The notes below the pieces were generated by a model that had not been told where the DNA came from, did no database searches, and worked only from the letters and a program-made list of their open reading frames with translations. Of a stretch of DNA of 64,000 bases, positions 7,604 through 16,102 are shown piece by piece. The stretch lies in NCBI RefSeq assembly GCF_000224005.2, contig NZ_CP007031.1:855501-919500 (forward strand). The letters are read 5' to 3'. Source of the DNA: Marichromatium purpuratum 984 (lineage in GTDB: Bacteria > Pseudomonadota > Gammaproteobacteria > Chromatiales > Chromatiaceae). How positions within the stretch are numbered: the stretch's first letter is position 1; each line of letters opens with the position of its first letter. A program made the translations under genes and the position numbers.

Positions 7604-8293
7604 ATGTCGATCCCCGAGGTGGTGACCGCTCAGTGGCGTCATGATTTTGCTCCTCACGGTGTCCCGATCCCGGTGCTGCCGGACGGGTGTCGCGACCTGA
7701 TCTGCGTCCAGGTGCGGGGTCTTGCGCCGCGCTGGATGGTGACGCCGCTGTTCGATCATGCGCACCTGCCGCGTCTGGCGTGTGCCGAGACGCGGATGAT
7801 CGGCTATCGACTGCATCCCGATGTCCGGCTCGATCAGGGCGCCCTGCTCGGTGCGGTGGCCGGGCGCGACCCCGACGACCGCGTGGCGGTGGAGGCGGCG
7901 CTCGCGGCGCATGCGTGCCGCGATCCCGCGCTCGCCGAGGCGCTCGCCTGTCTCGCCGATGCGCCGCGCCCGCTCGTCCAGAGCGCGCGGCAGTGCGGCC
8001 TGAGCCTGCGCAGCTTGCAGCGGCTCGTCGGCGAGCGCAGTGGCCGCCCGCCGGTCTTCTGGCATCAGCTCGCGCGCATCCGCCGTGCCGGACGGATGCT
8101 CGGCGGCGAGCGGTCGCTGGCCGAGGTGGCGTTGTGCGCCGGGTTCGCCGACCAGGCGCATCTGAGCCGGGCGTGCCGTCGCTGGTTCGGGCTCTCGCCG
8201 GCACGGCTCGCGCGTGCCCCCGAGCTGCGTTGGCAACTCGGACAGCCGGGCTACGACGGCATGGGGACCGGCGAGCAGAGTTCGACCAGATAG
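7604..8293 (+). CDS. AraC-family transcriptional regulator
   Basis: A 229-residue protein with a C-terminal double helix-turn-helix of the AraC type: SARQCGLSLRSLQRLVGERS forms the first unit and LAEVALCAGFADQAHLSRAC the second, followed by WFGLSPARLA. The N-terminal half (PVLPDGCRDLI...) resembles the DUF6597 type of sensor domain found in small AraC proteins. I chose the ATG at 7604 because GGAGGG precedes it by five bases; a GTG two codons earlier is also possible. It converges with and overlaps the VOC gene by 43 bp. The target genes are unknown. Confidence 0.85.
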   Translation: MSIPEVVTAQWRHDFAPHGVPIPVLPDGCRDLICVQVRGLAPRWMVTPLFDHAHLPRLACAETRMIGYRLHPDVRLDQGALLGAVAGRDPDDRVAVEAALAAHACRDPALAEALACLADAPRPLVQSARQCGLSLRSLQRLVGERSGRPPVFWHQLARIRRAGRMLGGERSLAEVALCAGFADQAHLSRACRRWFGLSPARLARAPELRWQLGQPGYDGMGTGEQSSTR

Positions 8294-8640
8294 CCGTCGG
8301 GGGTCCGGACATAGGCCGTCGTCTGCCCCCAGGACTCCTCTCGCGGCTCCTGGACCACCACGGCCCCGGCGGTGCACGCGCGCTCCAGGGCCGTGGCGAC
8401 GTCGGTGGTCTCGATGGCGATCTCGAACACCGGCGCGTTCGGATCCGCAATGCCCGCCACCTTGCCGAGCTGGCGCATCAGTGCCCGCGAGGAGAAGGCG
8501 AGCCGGGTCCCACCGGTGTCGAGTTCGCCATAGTCGCCGCTCTCGTCGACGAAGCCGGAGTCGAACCCGAAGGCGTTGTGGAAGAAGGCGAGGCTGCGGG
8601 CGACGTCCTCGACATAGAGGATGGTGTATGCGAAGCGCAT
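8251..8640 (-). CDS. VOC-superfamily (glyoxalase/bleomycin-resistance-like) protein
   Basis: A 129-residue protein with two beta-alpha-beta-beta-beta modules of the vicinal oxygen chelate fold. FAYTILYVEDVARSLAFFHN starts module one and VFEIAIETTDVATALERACT module two, ending in TAYVRTPDGYLVELCSP. The glutamate in YLVELCSP is a typical metal ligand of the fold. Substrate cannot be predicted; members range from lyases to antibiotic-binding proteins. AGGGAG lies nine bases before the start. Its 3' end overlaps that of the converging AraC-type regulator, so the transcripts are mutually antisense there. Confidence 0.85.
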   Translation of the reverse strand: MRFAYTILYVEDVARSLAFFHNAFGFDSGFVDESGDYGELDTGGTRLAFSSRALMRQLGKVAGIADPNAPVFEIAIETTDVATALERACTAGAVVVQEPREESWGQTTAYVRTPDGYLVELCSPVPMPS

Positions 8641-8776
8641 GGTGGCGATCTCCCTGGTGACGATGGAGCGGTCAGTGGATCATCGTGTGGGGTGTCCAGG
8701 CTTGAACGAATGCGCCAAGGTTCCTGTCGACACTTGGTGCGAGTCCTTAGGTGTGTTCCCGATCGAGGTGGTGTCG

Positions 8777-9358
8777 ATGAGCCGTTTCCCCGAACAACTC
8801 AGGCGCAAGGAACAGGGCGAGGAGGACAGCTATTTCGCGCGGCGCGATCGCGAGCTGGTCCAGGCACTCGCCGCCGCACCCCGGGTGGTCTCCGGCGGCC
8901 AGAGCGGGGTCGATCGCGCCGCGCTCGATGCCGCGCTGGCGTTGAGGCTGAGCTGTGGTGGCTGGTGTCCGCGCGGGCGCCGCGCCGAGGACGGCGTGAT
9001 CGCCGCGCGCTATCCGCTGCGCGAGACCCCGAGCGCGGACTATCCCGAGCGCACCGCCTGGAACGTGCGCGACAGCGACGCGACCCTGATCCTCTGTCGC
9101 GGCGCGCCGCGCGGCGGCACCGCGCTGACGCTGCGGCTGGCGCGCGAGCAGGGCCGGGCGGTGCTGGTGTGTGACCTGGAGGGCGAGCCGGCAATTGCGC
9201 CGGTGCTCGACTGGCTGGTGGACGAGGGGGTGCGGGTGCTCAACTGCGCCGGGCCGCGCGAGTCCGGTGCGCCTGGCATCGAGTGCGCGGCCCGGGCCTG
9301 GTTCGCGGACCTGTTCGCCGCCTGGCGCATAGCCCTCGAGCGTGACGCCGGGCGTTGA
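8777..9358 (+). CDS. SLOG-family protein (circularly permuted YpsA / putative molybdenum carrier)
   Basis: A 193-residue protein whose main domain (about 36-190) matches the PF12694-type family: VVSGGQSGVDRAALDAAL is the nucleotide-binding loop, GGWCPRGRRAEDG the second conserved motif, then DATLILCRGAPRGGTALTL. These SLOG proteins, distant relatives of DprA, are predicted to bind nucleotide derivatives; the molybdenum-carrier label is weakly supported. The first 35 residues (EQLRRKEQGEEDSYFARRDR) are a separate charged helical module of a kind I associate with short stand-alone proteins of Gammaproteobacteria. I chose the ATG at 8777 because GAGGTGG precedes it by five bases. The 136-bp space to the divergent VOC gene holds the promoters. 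Confidence 0.75.
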   Translation: MSRFPEQLRRKEQGEEDSYFARRDRELVQALAAAPRVVSGGQSGVDRAALDAALALRLSCGGWCPRGRRAEDGVIAARYPLRETPSADYPERTAWNVRDSDATLILCRGAPRGGTALTLRLAREQGRAVLVCDLEGEPAIAPVLDWLVDEGVRVLNCAGPRESGAPGIECAARAWFADLFAAWRIALERDAGR

Positions 9359-9368
9359 GGTCGGGCAA

Positions 9369-10403
9369 TCAGTCGAACACGCCCGCGGGCAGTTGCATGG
9401 TGATGCAGTGCAGGCTGCCGCCCTGGCGGATCAGCGGGCGGGCGTCGATCGGGATCACCTCGCGGTCGGGGAAGCACTCGCCGAGCACGGCCAGCGCCTC
9501 GGCGTCGGCCGGGTCGTCGTAGACCGGGACCAGCACCGCGCCGTTGACCACCAGGAAGTTGGCATAGCCGGCGGGCAGCCGCTCGTCGTCCTCGTCGTAG
9601 ACCGGGCGCGGGCTCGGCAGCGGTACCAGCCGGTAGGGGCGGCCCTCGGGGTCGCGCAGTGCCTGGAGTTCGCGTTCCATGGCGGCCAGTTCGGGGTGGT
9701 CGATGTCCTCGGGGTCGTTGCTGCGGGCGTAGCAGAGGGTGTCGGGGGCGCAGAAGCGCACCAGGGTGTCGATGTGGCCGTCGGTGTCGTCGCCGCTGAT
9801 CGCGCCGTGCTCGAGCCAGAGGAAGTGACGGATGCCGAGCCGGATCGCCAGCGCCTGCTCGATGTCGGCGCGCTGGTGATCGGGGTTGCGGTGGGGGTCG
9901 AGCAGGGTGCGGCTGACGGCGAGCAGGGTACCCCGGCCGTCGGTCTCGAGCGCGCCGCCCTCGACCACCAGCTCGCACTTCTCCAGCTCGCAGTCGCCGA
10001 AGGTGCCCTGGTCGGCGACCGCGCGGGTGATGCGGTTGTCGAGTCCGGCGGGGTACTTGCCGCCCCAGCCGTTGAAGCGGAAGTCGAGCAACAAGGGGCG
10101 ACCGCGACCGGTGATCACGGTGATCGGGCCGTGATCGCGCGCCCAGGTGTCATTGCTCGGCGCGGTGGCCAGGCGCAGCCGCTCGGTCTCGGCGCCGGCC
10201 TGCTCGCAGCGGGTGCGCACGGCGGTGGCGTGGTCCGGGTCGCGACAGACGATCAGCACCGGCTCAAAGGCACTGATCCGTGCCGCCAGCTCCGCATAGA
10301 GCGTCTCGACTGCTGCGAGTTGATCCACCCAGTCGGTCTCGTCATGAGGCCAGGTGAGCATGACCCCGCTCTGGGGTTCCCATTCGGCAGGCAGTCGGCG
10401 CAT
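9369..10403 (-). CDS. aguA: Agmatine deiminase
   Basis: A 344-residue enzyme of the guanidino-group-modifying (peptidylarginine deiminase) superfamily that hydrolyses agmatine to N-carbamoylputrescine in polyamine synthesis. Diagnostic stretches are MLTWPHDETDW near the N-terminus, NDTWARDHGPITV, FNGWGGKYPAGLDN, the ISGDDTDGHIDTLVRF metal/substrate region and the catalytic cysteine C333 in GGSLHCITMQLP. Length is close to family norm. The usual partner N-carbamoylputrescine amidase (aguB) is not in the window. It converges with the SLOG gene, 10 bp between stops. Upstream of its start lies the repeat island. Confidence 0.94.
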   Translation of the reverse strand: MRRLPAEWEPQSGVMLTWPHDETDWVDQLAAVETLYAELAARISAFEPVLIVCRDPDHATAVRTRCEQAGAETERLRLATAPSNDTWARDHGPITVITGRGRPLLLDFRFNGWGGKYPAGLDNRITRAVADQGTFGDCELEKCELVVEGGALETDGRGTLLAVSRTLLDPHRNPDHQRADIEQALAIRLGIRHFLWLEHGAISGDDTDGHIDTLVRFCAPDTLCYARSNDPEDIDHPELAAMERELQALRDPEGRPYRLVPLPSPRPVYDEDDERLPAGYANFLVVNGAVLVPVYDDPADAEALAVLGECFPDREVIPIDARPLIRQGGSLHCITMQLPAGVFD

Positions 10404-10550
10404 GATCGGTGTCTCGGCTGTTCAAGCGATGCCAGGTCGCGCATGTCGGGCGACGGGCGACGGGCGAGAGGGCCGCCGCGGCGCGTGACCGGCGCGGCCG
10501 ATGTTTGCAAGGATTGTGTGGATTCGACGCCCGCTTGTAAATCCCGGCGC

Positions 10551-10585
10551 GCCAGCCGCCAGCCGCCAGCCGCCAGCCGCCAGCC
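10551..10585. repeat. Tandem heptamer (GCCAGCC)x5, left edge of repeat island
   Basis: Five exact copies of GCCAGCC (rotation CCAGCCG) occur 8 bp before an A-rich GAACCGCAAAG end. The opposite edge of the island has the same heptamer type inverted (11014-11097). The gap 10404-11143 between aguA and lolC contains no credible gene. Confidence 0.9.
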
Positions 10586-10593
10586 GCGGGAAG

Positions 10594-11005
10594 TTTGAAC
10601 CGCAAAGCCGCAAAGGGCGCGAAGGGATTCAAGCTGCCAGCCATCAGCGGCCAGCCGCCAGTGGAGGGTCGGCGTCGACGATAGCGCCACTCCCCATTCG
10701 CTGTCAGCGGCCGGTTGGCGTGCGTTTTCGACCAACACTCGAAGACAGGCAACCACTGGCGGCTGGAGGCTGATCGCTGGAAGCTGCTTTGAACCGCAAA
10801 GGCCCGAAGGGCGCGAAGGGATTCAAGCTGCCAGCCATCAGTGGCCAGCCGCCAGTGGAGGGTCGGCGTCGACGATAGCGCCACTCCCCATTCGCTGTCA
10901 GCGGCCGGTTGGCGTGCGTTTCCGACCAACACTCGAAGACAGGCCACCACTGGCGGCTGGAGGCTGATCGCTGGAAGCTCTTCTCTCCTTTGCGTGCTTT
11001 GCGGT
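10594..11005. repeat. 194-bp tandem duplication bounded by inverted A-rich ends
   Basis: Copy one is 10594-10787 and copy two 10788-10981, nearly identical with a constant 194-bp offset (for example the GGTCGGCGTCGACGATAGCG segment recurs). Each copy starts TTTGAACCGCAAAG followed by CGCGAAGGGATTCAAG. After copy two comes the inverse end CTCCTTTGCGTGCTTTGCGG (to about 11005), so the pair is enclosed by inverted repeats. No open reading frame inside has credible coding character. Confidence 0.9.
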
Positions 11006-11013
11006 TCAATCTC

Positions 11014-11097
11014 CTGGCCGCTGGCCGCTGGCCGCTGGCCGCTGGCCGCTGGCCGCTGGCCGCTGGCCGCTGGCCGCTGGCCGCTGGCCGCTGGCCG
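11014..11097. repeat. Tandem heptamer (CTGGCCG)x12, right edge of repeat island
   Basis: Twelve exact copies. The reverse-complement unit is CCAGCGG after rotation, one base from the left-edge unit CCAGCCG and in inverted orientation, so the two heptamer tracts flank the island symmetrically. The tract ends 46 bp before lolC. Confidence 0.95.
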
Positions 11098-11120
11098 CTG
11101 CTGTTCCTACGTCGTCGCGA

Positions 11121-11135
11121 GCTTTGTGGTTTAAT
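11121..11135 (+). promoter_or_regulatory. Repeat-derived -10-like element before lolC
   Basis: GCTTTGTGGTTTAAT here matches the repeat end GCTTTGCGGTTCAAT at 10997-11011 with two C-to-T changes, the second creating TTTAAT (5 of 6 to the -10 consensus) at 11130-11135. It is 8 bp from the lolC ATG, with no Shine-Dalgarno between. No convincing -35 is visible. Confidence 0.3.
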
Positions 11136-11143
11136 CCATCCCC

Positions 11144-12394
11144 ATGTTCCATCCCCTGTCACTCTACATCGGTCTGCGCTACACGCGTGCGCGTCGTCGC
11201 AACCACTTCATCTCCTTCATCTCGGGGATCTCGATGGTGGGCATCGCGCTCGGCATCGTCGCCCTGATCGTGGTGCTGTCGGTGATGAACGGCTTCCACA
11301 AGGAGATCCAGCAGCGCATCCTCAGCATGGCCTCGCACGCGACCCTGAGCGATCCCTTCGGTGGCGGCCTCGACGATTGGCGGCCGCTGCTCGAGCAGGT
11401 GCGCGCGCATCCCGATGTGGTCGGCGCCGCGCCCTTCGTCGAGGTCCAGGGGATGCTCGCCAACGGCTCGCGGGTGAGCGGGGCGATGGTGCGGGGGATC
11501 CTGCCGCGCGAGGAGGACCAGGTCGCCGAGTTGCGTCGCGACATGATCGGCGGCTCGGTCGACGACCTCGTCGACGGTGAATTCAACATCGTCCTCGGTC
11601 GCGATCTCGCCGGCTATCTGGGGGTTGCGCCGGGCGACAAGGTCACCGTGGTCACCCCGCAGGTGAGCGCCACACCGGCCGGGGTGATGCCGCGACTCAA
11701 GCGCTTCACGGTGAGCGGGGTGTTCTCGGTGGGGATGGCCGACTACGACCGCAACGCCGCTTTCATCCACATGCGTGACGGCGCGCGGCTGCTCGGACTC
11801 GGCGACAACGTCTCCGGGGTGCGACTCAAGCTCACCGACATGTGGGCCGCGCCGCGGCTGGTGCGCGAGATCGCCTACGATCTCGGTGGCGCCTATCGCG
11901 TCGTCGACTGGACCCAGGTGCACAGCAACTTCTTCAGCGCGCTGGCGATGGAGAAACGGATGATGAGCATCATCCTCTTTCTGATCGTCGCCGTGGCCGC
12001 CTTCAACATCGTCTCGACCCTGGTGATGGTGGTCACCGACAAGCAGTCCGACATCGCGGTGCTGCGCACCCTCGGTGCCTCGCCGGCGCGGGTGATGGGG
12101 GTGTTCATGGTGCAGGGCACCGCGATCGGGTTGATCGGCACCCTGGTCGGGGTGGTCGCCGGTGTGGTGCTGGCGCTCAATGTCGAACCTGTGGTGGCCT
12201 GGATCGAGGGCGTGTTCGGGGTGCATTTCCTCGATCCCTCGATCTACTACATCAGCGCGCTGCCCTCGGACGTGCAGCTCGTCGACGTGCTGCGAGTCGG
12301 TGGCGCGGCCTTCGCGATGTCGGTATTGGCAACGCTCTATCCGGCCTGGCGCGCGGCACGGACCGACCCGGCGGAGGCGCTGCGCTATGAGTGA
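11144..12394 (+). CDS. lolC: Lipoprotein-releasing ABC transporter permease LolC/LolE
   Basis: A 416-residue inner-membrane permease of the LolCDE complex, which extracts outer-membrane lipoproteins and hands them to LolA. The N-terminus [20 protein letters not shown] leads into the first membrane helix (about 23-48), then a large periplasmic domain (about 50-265). Three more helices follow in the FtsX-like region with [19 protein letters not shown]. The C-terminus [18 protein letters not shown] is typical of the family. Only one permease gene is present here, so the complex may use two copies of it (LolF-like) or a LolE encoded elsewhere. lolD overlaps the end by 8 bp. Confidence 0.93.
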   Translation: MFHPLSLYIGLRYTRARRRNHFISFISGISMVGIALGIVALIVVLSVMNGFHKEIQQRILSMASHATLSDPFGGGLDDWRPLLEQVRAHPDVVGAAPFVEVQGMLANGSRVSGAMVRGILPREEDQVAELRRDMIGGSVDDLVDGEFNIVLGRDLAGYLGVAPGDKVTVVTPQVSATPAGVMPRLKRFTVSGVFSVGMADYDRNAAFIHMRDGARLLGLGDNVSGVRLKLTDMWAAPRLVREIAYDLGGAYRVVDWTQVHSNFFSALAMEKRMMSIILFLIVAVAAFNIVSTLVMVVTDKQSDIAVLRTLGASPARVMGVFMVQGTAIGLIGTLVGVVAGVVLALNVEPVVAWIEGVFGVHFLDPSIYYISALPSDVQLVDVLRVGGAAFAMSVLATLYPAWRAARTDPAEALRYE

Positions 12395-13085
12395 TCCACG
12401 GACACCGGAGGCGGTGCTCGAGACTACCGCCCTGACCAAGACCTTCCGCCAGGGACCCGCCGAGGTCGAGGTGTTGCGCGGGGTCGACTTCCGCGTCGGC
12501 GCCGGTGAGCGGGTGGCGATCGTCGGTGCCTCGGGCTCGGGCAAGAGCACCCTGCTGCACTGTCTCGGCGGGCTCGACCGGCCGAGCACCGGTCGGGTGT
12601 GCTGGCGTGGTCAGGACATCGTCGGACTTTCCGAGGCGCGGGTGGGACGATTGCGCAACCGTCATCTCGGCTTCGTCTACCAGTTCCACCACCTGTTGCC
12701 CGAGTTCACCGCGCTCGAGAACGTCGCCATGCCGTTGCTGATCGGCGGCATGCGCCCACGCCTGGCGCGCGAGCGCGCGCTCAACCTGCTCGCTCAGGTC
12801 GGACTGGCGCACCGTGGCGCCCATCGCCCGGCTGAACTCTCCGGTGGTGAACGCCAGCGCGCGGCGGTGGCCCGCGCCCTGGTCACCGAGCCCGACTGTC
12901 TGCTCGCCGACGAGCCGACCGGGAACCTCGACCGCAACACCGCCGCCGCCGTCTACGAGCTGATGCTCGAACTCAATCGCGACATCGGCACCGCGCTGGT
13001 GATCGTCACCCACGACCCCGAACTTGCCGCGCGGATGGATCAGCGCTGGCGGCTCGACGAGGGCGCGCTGGTCGCGGCCCGGTAG
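12387..13085 (+). CDS. lolD: Lipoprotein-releasing ABC transporter ATPase LolD
   Basis: A 232-residue ABC ATPase that powers lipoprotein release. Walker A is [12 protein letters not shown], the Q-loop region [18 protein letters not shown], the LolD/MacB-type signature [15 protein letters not shown], Walker [13 protein letters not shown] and the switch histidine [17 protein letters not shown] is characteristic of LolD. Its ATG overlaps the stop of lolC, so the two are cotranslated. The 3' end overlaps the converging DUF2062 gene by 46 bp. Confidence 0.95.
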   Translation: MSDPRTPEAVLETTALTKTFRQGPAEVEVLRGVDFRVGAGERVAIVGASGSGKSTLLHCLGGLDRPSTGRVCWRGQDIVGLSEARVGRLRNRHLGFVYQFHHLLPEFTALENVAMPLLIGGMRPRLARERALNLLAQVGLAHRGAHRPAELSGGERQRAAVARALVTEPDCLLADEPTGNLDRNTAAAVYELMLELNRDIGTALVIVTHDPELAARMDQRWRLDEGALVAAR

Positions 13086-13582
13086 CGGGCGCGCCGGCGC
13101 TGGATCTCGCGCATCAGCTTCCAGCGCCACAGCGCCTGAATGGTGAGATAACCGGCCACCGAGCACAGCGTGGCGCAGACCAGTGAGCCGAGCAGCAGCG
13201 GCGCGAGCACCGCTAGCCAGTTGCGCCAGTCGATCCAGAAGTGCATGTCGAAGCCGACCACCGGTTGGTCGAGCAGCCAGCAGCCGAGCACATAGGCGCC
13301 GTAGAACATCGGCGGGATGGTGATCGGGTTGGAGATCCAGATCAGGGTCACCGAGATCGGCAGGTTGACCCTGGCGGCAATCGCCAGCCCTGCGGCCATG
13401 AACAGGTGGCCGAGCGGCGGTAGGTACATCACGAACAGGCCGACTGCGACGGCGCCCGAGACCGAACGTCGGTTGAGATGCCAGAGATTGGGGTCCTGCA
13501 GTAGCTTTCCGAAGATACCGAGCTGCCGATTTTCCAGGATCTTCCGGGGGTCCGGCATGACCCGTTTCAGCGATTTCTTCAC
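13040..13582 (-). CDS. DUF2062 membrane protein
   Basis: About 180 residues, with the DUF2062 core from [20 protein letters not shown] onward. Three hydrophobic segments are visible: around [36 protein letters not shown] and [20 protein letters not shown]. Function of the family is unknown; members are inner-membrane proteins often near lol or comEC genes. I placed the start at a GTG (13582) giving [15 protein letters not shown], which matches family N-termini; the ATG at 13558 is an alternative and neither has a clear ribosome binding site. It is divergent from comEC, with under 60 bp between them, and overlaps lolD at its 3' end. Confidence 0.8.
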   Translation of the reverse strand: MKKSLKRVMPDPRKILENRQLGIFGKLLQDPNLWHLNRRSVSGAVAVGLFVMYLPPLGHLFMAAGLAIAARVNLPISVTLIWISNPITIPPMFYGAYVLGCWLLDQPVVGFDMHFWIDWRNWLAVLAPLLLGSLVCATLCSVAGYLTIQALWRWKLMREIQRRRARYRAATSAPSSSRQR

Positions 13583-13639
13583 GCGGAGAGTCCGACTGGT
13601 CCCAGGGGGCGACGCAGGCGCCAAGTATAGGTCAGACGG

Positions 13640-16102
13640 GTGGCGTGGTGTGCGGATTGTCTCCCTGACCGCCGGTCTGTGGTGCTGATCGCCGCAGCGC
13701 TCGCCTTCGTCCTCGGCGCCCTGGCGGCGCTGCTGCTGCCGGTGCTGCCGCCGCCGGGTTGGTTGGTGGTGACGGCGCTGGTGCTGTCGCCGGGGTGGCG
13801 ACGTCCACGGGTCCGTCTGGTCAGTGCCGCGCTGCTCGGTCTCTGCTGGTCGCTGTGGTCGCTCTCCTCCCTGGTCTGTCATCCGCTGCCCGATGAACTG
13901 GTGCGCGCGCCCCTGGTGGTCGAGGGGCGGGTCGATGCGCTGCCGGTGAGACGAGGTCATCTCACACGCTTCACCTTCCTGGTCGAGCACGCCTCCCATG
14001 CCGGCGAGTCGGTCGATTTCACCGGCCGGGTCAGCCTGTCTTGGTATCGTGACGCCCCGCTGCTCAGTCCCGGTCAGCGCTGGCGGTTGCCGGTCCGGCT
14101 CAAACCTGTGCACGGCTATGCCAACCCGGGTGGTTTCGACTACGAGCGCTGGCTGTTCGCGCGGCGGGTGGTGGCGACCGGCAACCTGCGCGCCGGCGAG
14201 CCGCCGCGGCTGCTCGATCCCGCTCCGTCTGGCTATCGGCTGGCGCGGCTGCGTCAGCGGCTTGCCGATCATCTCGCGGCAACCCTCGGCGAGCGCCCGG
14301 CGCTCGGTGCGGTGCAGGCGCTCACCCTGGGGTTGCGCGATGCCCTCACGCCGCGCGACTGGGAGGTGCTCACCCGTACTGGGACCAATCACCTGCTGGC
14401 GATCTCCGGGCTGCATGTGGCGGTGATCGCGCCCGCGGTGTTCTGGCTGGGGCGCCTGCTGTGGTCGCGCAGTCGGCACCTGACCCTGTGGCTCGCCGCG
14501 CCCCGCGCCGGTGCACTGTTCGCGGCGAGCGCGGCGCTCGGCTATGCCGCGCTCGCCGGCTTCGCGATCTCCACCCAGCGCGCACTGATCATGCTTGCGG
14601 TGGTGCTCGGCGCGCTGTTCTGGCGGCGGCCATTGCGCCCCTGGCAGGGGTTCGTGATGGCGCTCGCCGGGGTGATCGCGCTCGATCCGCTGGCCCCGCT
14701 CGGGGCCGGGTTCTGGCTCTCCTTCGGTGCGGTCGCGGCGATCCTGTTGGCGCTCACCGGACGCCTGCCGAGCCGCACGCCGTGGCGGCGCTGGGGACAG
14801 GTGCAGTGGGCGGTGAGCATCGGACTGTTGCCCTTGCTGTTGTTGCTGTTCGCCCGTGCCTCGCTGGTCGCGCCCCTGGTCAATTTGGTGGCGGTGCCGC
14901 TGTTCTCGCTGCTGCTGCCGCTGTTGCTGGTCGCTGCGGTGTTGAGCCTGCTGCCCGGGCTGGCTGCACCGCTGCGCGCCGTCGCCTGGCTGCTCGAGCA
15001 GGGGCTCGATGGTCTTGGCTGGATTGCCGACCAGCCGTGGTCGGCCTTCGCGCTGGCGGCGCGTCCGCCCTGGGTGTGGTTGGCCGCGACCTTGGGCGTC
15101 GCGCTGTTGCTCGCCCCGCGCGGGCTGCCGGGGCGCTGGCTGGGTCTGGTGGGGCTGGCGGCGCTGGCGCTGGTGCGCCCGCAGCCGCCACCGCCGGGCG
15201 CATTGTGGCTGACCCTGGTCGATGTCGGTCAGGGGCTGGCGGTGGTGGCGCGCACCCATGAGCACACCCTGGTCTATGACACCGGCCCAGGGTTCGCCAG
15301 TGGCTTCGAGACCGGCAGCGCGGTGCTGGTGCCGCTGTTGCGCGCCCAGGGCGTCGAGCGGGTCGACCGGCTGGTGATCAGCCATGCCGACCGTGACCAT
15401 GCCGGCGGGCTGGCGGGACTGCGCCGCGGCGTGGAGGTCAGGCGTGTCGATTCGGGCGAGCCGGCTGCGCTCGGCCTCGCCGGCGTCGGGCGCTGTCGGG
15501 CGGGGCAGGGCTGGGTGTGGTCGGGGGTGCGCTTTCGCTTCCTGTACCCAGTGACCGGGGGCGGTTCGGGCAACGACGCCTCCTGTGTGCTGCGCATCGA
15601 GGTCGGGGATATCTCGGTGCTGCTCACCGGCGACATCGGCGCCGCAGTCGAGCGCCAACTCGTCGCGCGCCATGGCGCGGCCCTGCGCAGTCGCGTGCTG
15701 GTGCTCGCCCATCACGGCAGCGCCAGCTCATCGAGCGCGGCGTTGCTCGATGCCGTTGACCCCGAGCTGGCGCTGGTCGCATCGGGCTATGCCAATCACT
15801 ACGGCTTCCCTGCCGAGACGGTGTGCGCGCGCCTCATCGCGCGTGACATCGAGACGCGAGGGACGGCGCACGAGGGCGCGCTGACACTGCGTCTCGATGC
15901 CGAGGGCCTGTCGATCGAGCCGGGTTGGCGCGCTCGTCATGATCGGCTCTGGCGTCATCGCCCCGCGGCCGGCTGCGCCCCGCGCTGCCCCTGGGCCTGC
16001 GGTCGCGCCCGTACCCTCGCGGCCTGGTTCGTGCCGCTGCCGGCCCCGCTCACCGCGCCGACCTGTCGGGAGCGAGCGCCGGCCATCAGCCGGACGGATT
16101 GA
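13640..16102 (+). CDS. comEC: DNA internalisation / competence protein ComEC (Rec2)
   Basis: About 820 residues with the three ComEC modules: an N-terminal DUF4131-type region with two membrane helices and a soluble part (about 1-200), the Competence polytopic domain (about 220-500, including GTNHLLAISGLHVAVIAP), and a metallo-beta-lactamase-like domain (about 530-780) with ISHADRDHAGG and LLTGDIG, ending in VLAHHGSASSS. It forms the channel that carries single-stranded DNA across the inner membrane in natural transformation. The GTG start at 13640 is uncertain; other GTG codons follow within 15 residues. dprA, needed downstream in transformation, is also in the window. A repeat element begins at its stop codon. 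Confidence 0.93.
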   Translation: MAWCADCLPDRRSVVLIAAALAFVLGALAALLLPVLPPPGWLVVTALVLSPGWRRPRVRLVSAALLGLCWSLWSLSSLVCHPLPDELVRAPLVVEGRVDALPVRRGHLTRFTFLVEHASHAGESVDFTGRVSLSWYRDAPLLSPGQRWRLPVRLKPVHGYANPGGFDYERWLFARRVVATGNLRAGEPPRLLDPAPSGYRLARLRQRLADHLAATLGERPALGAVQALTLGLRDALTPRDWEVLTRTGTNHLLAISGLHVAVIAPAVFWLGRLLWSRSRHLTLWLAAPRAGALFAASAALGYAALAGFAISTQRALIMLAVVLGALFWRRPLRPWQGFVMALAGVIALDPLAPLGAGFWLSFGAVAAILLALTGRLPSRTPWRRWGQVQWAVSIGLLPLLLLLFARASLVAPLVNLVAVPLFSLLLPLLLVAAVLSLLPGLAAPLRAVAWLLEQGLDGLGWIADQPWSAFALAARPPWVWLAATLGVALLLAPRGLPGRWLGLVGLAALALVRPQPPPPGALWLTLVDVGQGLAVVARTHEHTLVYDTGPGFASGFETGSAVLVPLLRAQGVERVDRLVISHADRDHAGGLAGLRRGVEVRRVDSGEPAALGLAGVGRCRAGQGWVWSGVRFRFLYPVTGGGSGNDASCVLRIEVGDISVLLTGDIGAAVERQLVARHGAALRSRVLVLAHHGSASSSSAALLDAVDPELALVASGYANHYGFPAETVCARLIARDIETRGTAHEGALTLRLDAEGLSIEPGWRARHDRLWRHRPAAGCAPRCPWACGRARTLAAWFVPLPAPLTAPTCRERAPAISRTD

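Noticed and set aside
10594-10981. Protein-coding interpretation of the repeat islands (short frames reading like SRQPPAASRQP or WRLAAGGW)
   Set aside because: The frames are generated by heptamer periodicity, overlap on both strands and have no ribosome binding sites.
10551-11097. CRISPR array
   Set aside because: The repeat units are 7 bp or 194 bp without 25-40 bp repeat/spacer alternation, and no cas genes are present.
13583-15715. N-terminal extension of the DUF2062 gene to about 890 residues
   Set aside because: The extension is antisense to comEC and consists of glutamine/arginine/proline-rich noise; the DUF2062 protein begins near 13582.
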